NCBI GenBank assembly: GCA_035647815.1
Contig: DASRMR010000039.1
Coordinates: 1-5,558, forward strand
DNA: 5,558 nt
Direction: 5' to 3'
DNA from: JAAYRQ01 sp035647815
GTDB taxonomy: Bacteria; Bacillota; Syntrophomonadia; Syntrophomonadales; Syntrophomonadaceae
This document shows, piece by piece, positions 5,556 through 5,558 of the stretch. A program made the translations under genes and the position numbers. Below the pieces are notes generated by a model, which saw only the letters and a list, made by a program, of their open reading frames with translations, did not search any database and had not been told where the DNA came from. Each line of letters opens with the position of its first letter. Position 1 is the stretch's first letter.

Positions 5556-5558
5556 ATG
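5556..5558 (+). CDS. Start codon of a gene continuing past the right edge
   Basis: Only the start is present. GAGGTG (5543-5548) lies 7 nt before the ATG, a good Shine-Dalgarno and spacing. The GTG at 5541 is in the same frame but would place the Shine-Dalgarno sequence inside the gene, so the ATG is favoured. The product cannot be told. The adjacent REP-like palindrome makes a RAYT-type transposase one reasonable guess. Confidence 0.4.

Overview
The window reads as a low-GC Bacillota (Firmicutes), most likely an anaerobic clostridial lineage. The grounds are AT-rich coding and intergenic DNA, strong AGGGG/AAAGG-type ribosome binding sites, classic Rho-independent terminators, a secreted GH26-type glycosidase, and a GGGACA/TGTCCC palindrome of the kind common in clostridial genomes. 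I cannot name the genus from sequence alone.

Layout. (1) Positions 1-1530, plus strand: the 3' part of an AMP-forming acyl-CoA ligase whose first few dozen codons lie before the window. (2) 1537-1575: a strong bidirectional terminator between two convergent genes. (3) 1602-3227, minus strand: a secreted protein with a signal peptide, an N-terminal domain I do not recognise, and a C-terminal GH26-like (beta-mannanase family) catalytic domain. (4) 3228-3529: a 302-bp divergent intergenic region with candidate promoters in both directions and an imperfect inverted repeat around the minus-strand -10. (5) 3530-4843, plus strand: a cytosolic P-loop NTPase of the cyclic 2,3-diphosphoglycerate synthetase (cDPGS)/COG2403 family. 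(6) 4844-5340: a compact small-protein unit with a candidate promoter, a leader hairpin, a possible 17-codon leader ORF overlapping (ATGA) a 54-aa protein, and a terminator. The 54-aa protein carries exactly one LIM-type zinc-finger half (C-x2-C-x17-H-x2-C). (7) 5341-5558: noncoding DNA with a REP-like palindrome, competing hairpins, and a Shine-Dalgarno sequence in front of a start codon at the right edge.

The genes do not form an obvious single pathway. The ligase activates fatty or carboxylic acids. The GH26 protein acts outside the cell on polysaccharide. The cDPGS-like enzyme is a cytosolic ATP/GTP-dependent enzyme whose role in bacteria is unclear. The parts most worth follow-up are the free-standing LIM-half microprotein with its overlapping leader ORF, the bacterial cDPGS homologue, and the REP-like element next to the truncated gene at the right edge.
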